A stretch of DNA of 64,000 nucleotides from Dactylellina haptotyla. Taxonomy: Eukaryota; Ascomycota; Orbiliomycetes; Orbiliales; Orbiliaceae. Both the position numbers and the translations under genes were made by a program. The DNA lies in assembly GCA_031310005.1 (NCBI GenBank), contig CM062382.1:1550001-1614000 (forward strand), written 5' to 3'. The notes beneath the pieces are model-generated. The model worked only from the letters and a program-made list of their open reading frames with translations. It had not been told where the DNA came from and ran no database searches. Shown here in pieces: positions 63,101 through 64,000 of the stretch (the stretch's first letter is position 1; the number at the start of each line of letters is the position of its first letter).

Positions 63101-64000
63101 AAAATATATATTTGATTAAAATTATATTGAAATATACATTTATTTTCGTAAATTCCAAAAAGCAATAAATATATAACTATATTGTTTAATAAATTATCGA
63201 TAGTAATTATAAAGTTCTAAAAAACTTAAATATCTTTAATATTTTAAAATTGAAATTATTTTTAAATAGTATTAATTTTTTAAATCTATTTTAATTCCTT
63301 TAATTATAATAATAATTTTAAAGAATTTATATTTTATAATTTTAAATTTTTTTTCTAATTTAATTTTAAAATTATATTTATTTAATATTTTAAAAATAAT
63401 AATAACATATTATCAATATTTTTTAAAGTTTTTACTATAAACTAATATATTATTAAAATAAATAATATATATTTTATTAATATAATCTTTTAATATATAA
63501 TTTATAAAGATTTAAAAAAATACTAAAACATTGGTTAATCTTATTAGTATAATTAAATATTCAAATAAATTATAGCAATATTTAAATACTATTTTTTAAA
63601 TATTTTTTAAAATAATTTACAAATTATAATAAATAATTATAATATTAAATTTAATAAAATGAGTGACTCTAATTAACTAATTTAAAAATTCATCAATTTG
63701 GGGCAAATTGTTATAATCTTTAATTATGATAATGTTAAAACTTTAATAATTAATATAAATTTATAATTTTCTATTTTTTTTAGAAATAAAAAAAATTAAA
63801 TATTTTGTAAAAAATCTTAAAAAATAAATATACCCTTTTTATAAATTTTTTTTAATATATTTCCTAAGTGCTTTAAATTCTTTTTTTATATAAGTATAAA
63901 TAGGTAAAAATTTAAAAATAATATTTTTTTATAATAATATTTTGTAAATAAATTTATTAAATGGTGGTAATATATCTTTATCTTTAATTTTTTTAAAAAT
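59638..64000 (-). mobile_element. Fossil copy C, reverse orientation, continues beyond the window
   Basis: The reverse complement of the family LTR spans 59,638-60,144 (start TGTTACACTTCG; the far end mirrors TGTCACAGACC). Next to it is the complement of the purine-rich tract (about 60,148-60,160). The interior then follows copy A in reverse; for example 61,320-61,600 mirrors 54,200-54,480, and 63,600-63,780 mirrors about 52,020-52,180. Its other LTR would lie outside the window. It is heavily decayed. The boundary with B suggests insertion into B's internal region. Confidence 0.65.

Noticed and set aside
43059-64000. Mitochondrial origin of the A+T-rich block
   Set aside because: It is continuous with nuclear genes, contains LTR elements with target duplication and has no mitochondrial genes.

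Overview
This window comes from the nuclear genome of a filamentous ascomycete (Pezizomycotina). The evidence is short introns (about 50-100 bp) with GTAAGT/GTATGT-like donors and CTAAC/CTGAC-like branch points, a fungal gene set (Sqs1-type G-patch protein, mL53, Gis2, Ubp3, Hda1 with an Arb2 domain, Swi1, Rpt3, steryl-glucosidase, GRIM-19), and a long tract of extremely A+T-rich repeats of the kind left by repeat-induced point mutation (RIP). I cannot name the species. The genes are unusually rich in introns for ascomycetes: 16 exons in HDA1, 11 in the metalloprotease and 10 in the 181-residue Gis2 homologue.

Positions 1-43,050 are an ordinary gene-bearing region. In order: the 3' end of a G-patch gene (+), mitochondrial ribosomal protein mL53 (+), an unrecognised 794-residue protein (-), a SWIRM-domain protein (-), a 5-kb tract without a gene, a Gis2/CNBP zinc-knuckle protein (-), the deubiquitinase Ubp3 (+), class II histone deacetylase Hda1 (-), a grainyhead/CP2 transcription factor (+), a metzincin-like protease with a jacalin-like tail (-), the ARID subunit Swi1 (-), complex I subunit GRIM-19 (+), a GH5 steryl-beta-glucosidase (-), proteasome ATPase Rpt3 (-), and a damaged dual-specificity phosphatase (+) at the edge. 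Gene models were joined by hand; every complete multi-exon model gives a total length divisible by three. The genes are housekeeping and chromatin functions and form no evident cluster or pathway; several neighbours are divergent pairs that share an upstream region.

Positions 43,050-64,000 are about 21 kb of almost pure A/T sequence with no host gene. Within it I can resolve three copies of one LTR-retrotransposon family (503-bp LTRs). One complete-length copy (47,548-56,073) has a matching 5-bp target duplication and sits inside the 5' LTR of an older copy of the same family. A third copy, in reverse orientation, lies in the internal part of that older copy and runs off the end of the window. 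All are heavily decayed fossils. Small islands of ordinary composition mark less mutated patches and traces of other repeat families.

I found no new multi-gene system. The most interesting signals are at the level of gene structure: a 6-nt micro-exon in Gis2, and a GC-AG intron of 66 nt, stop-free and a multiple of three, placed inside the catalytic motif of Hda1.
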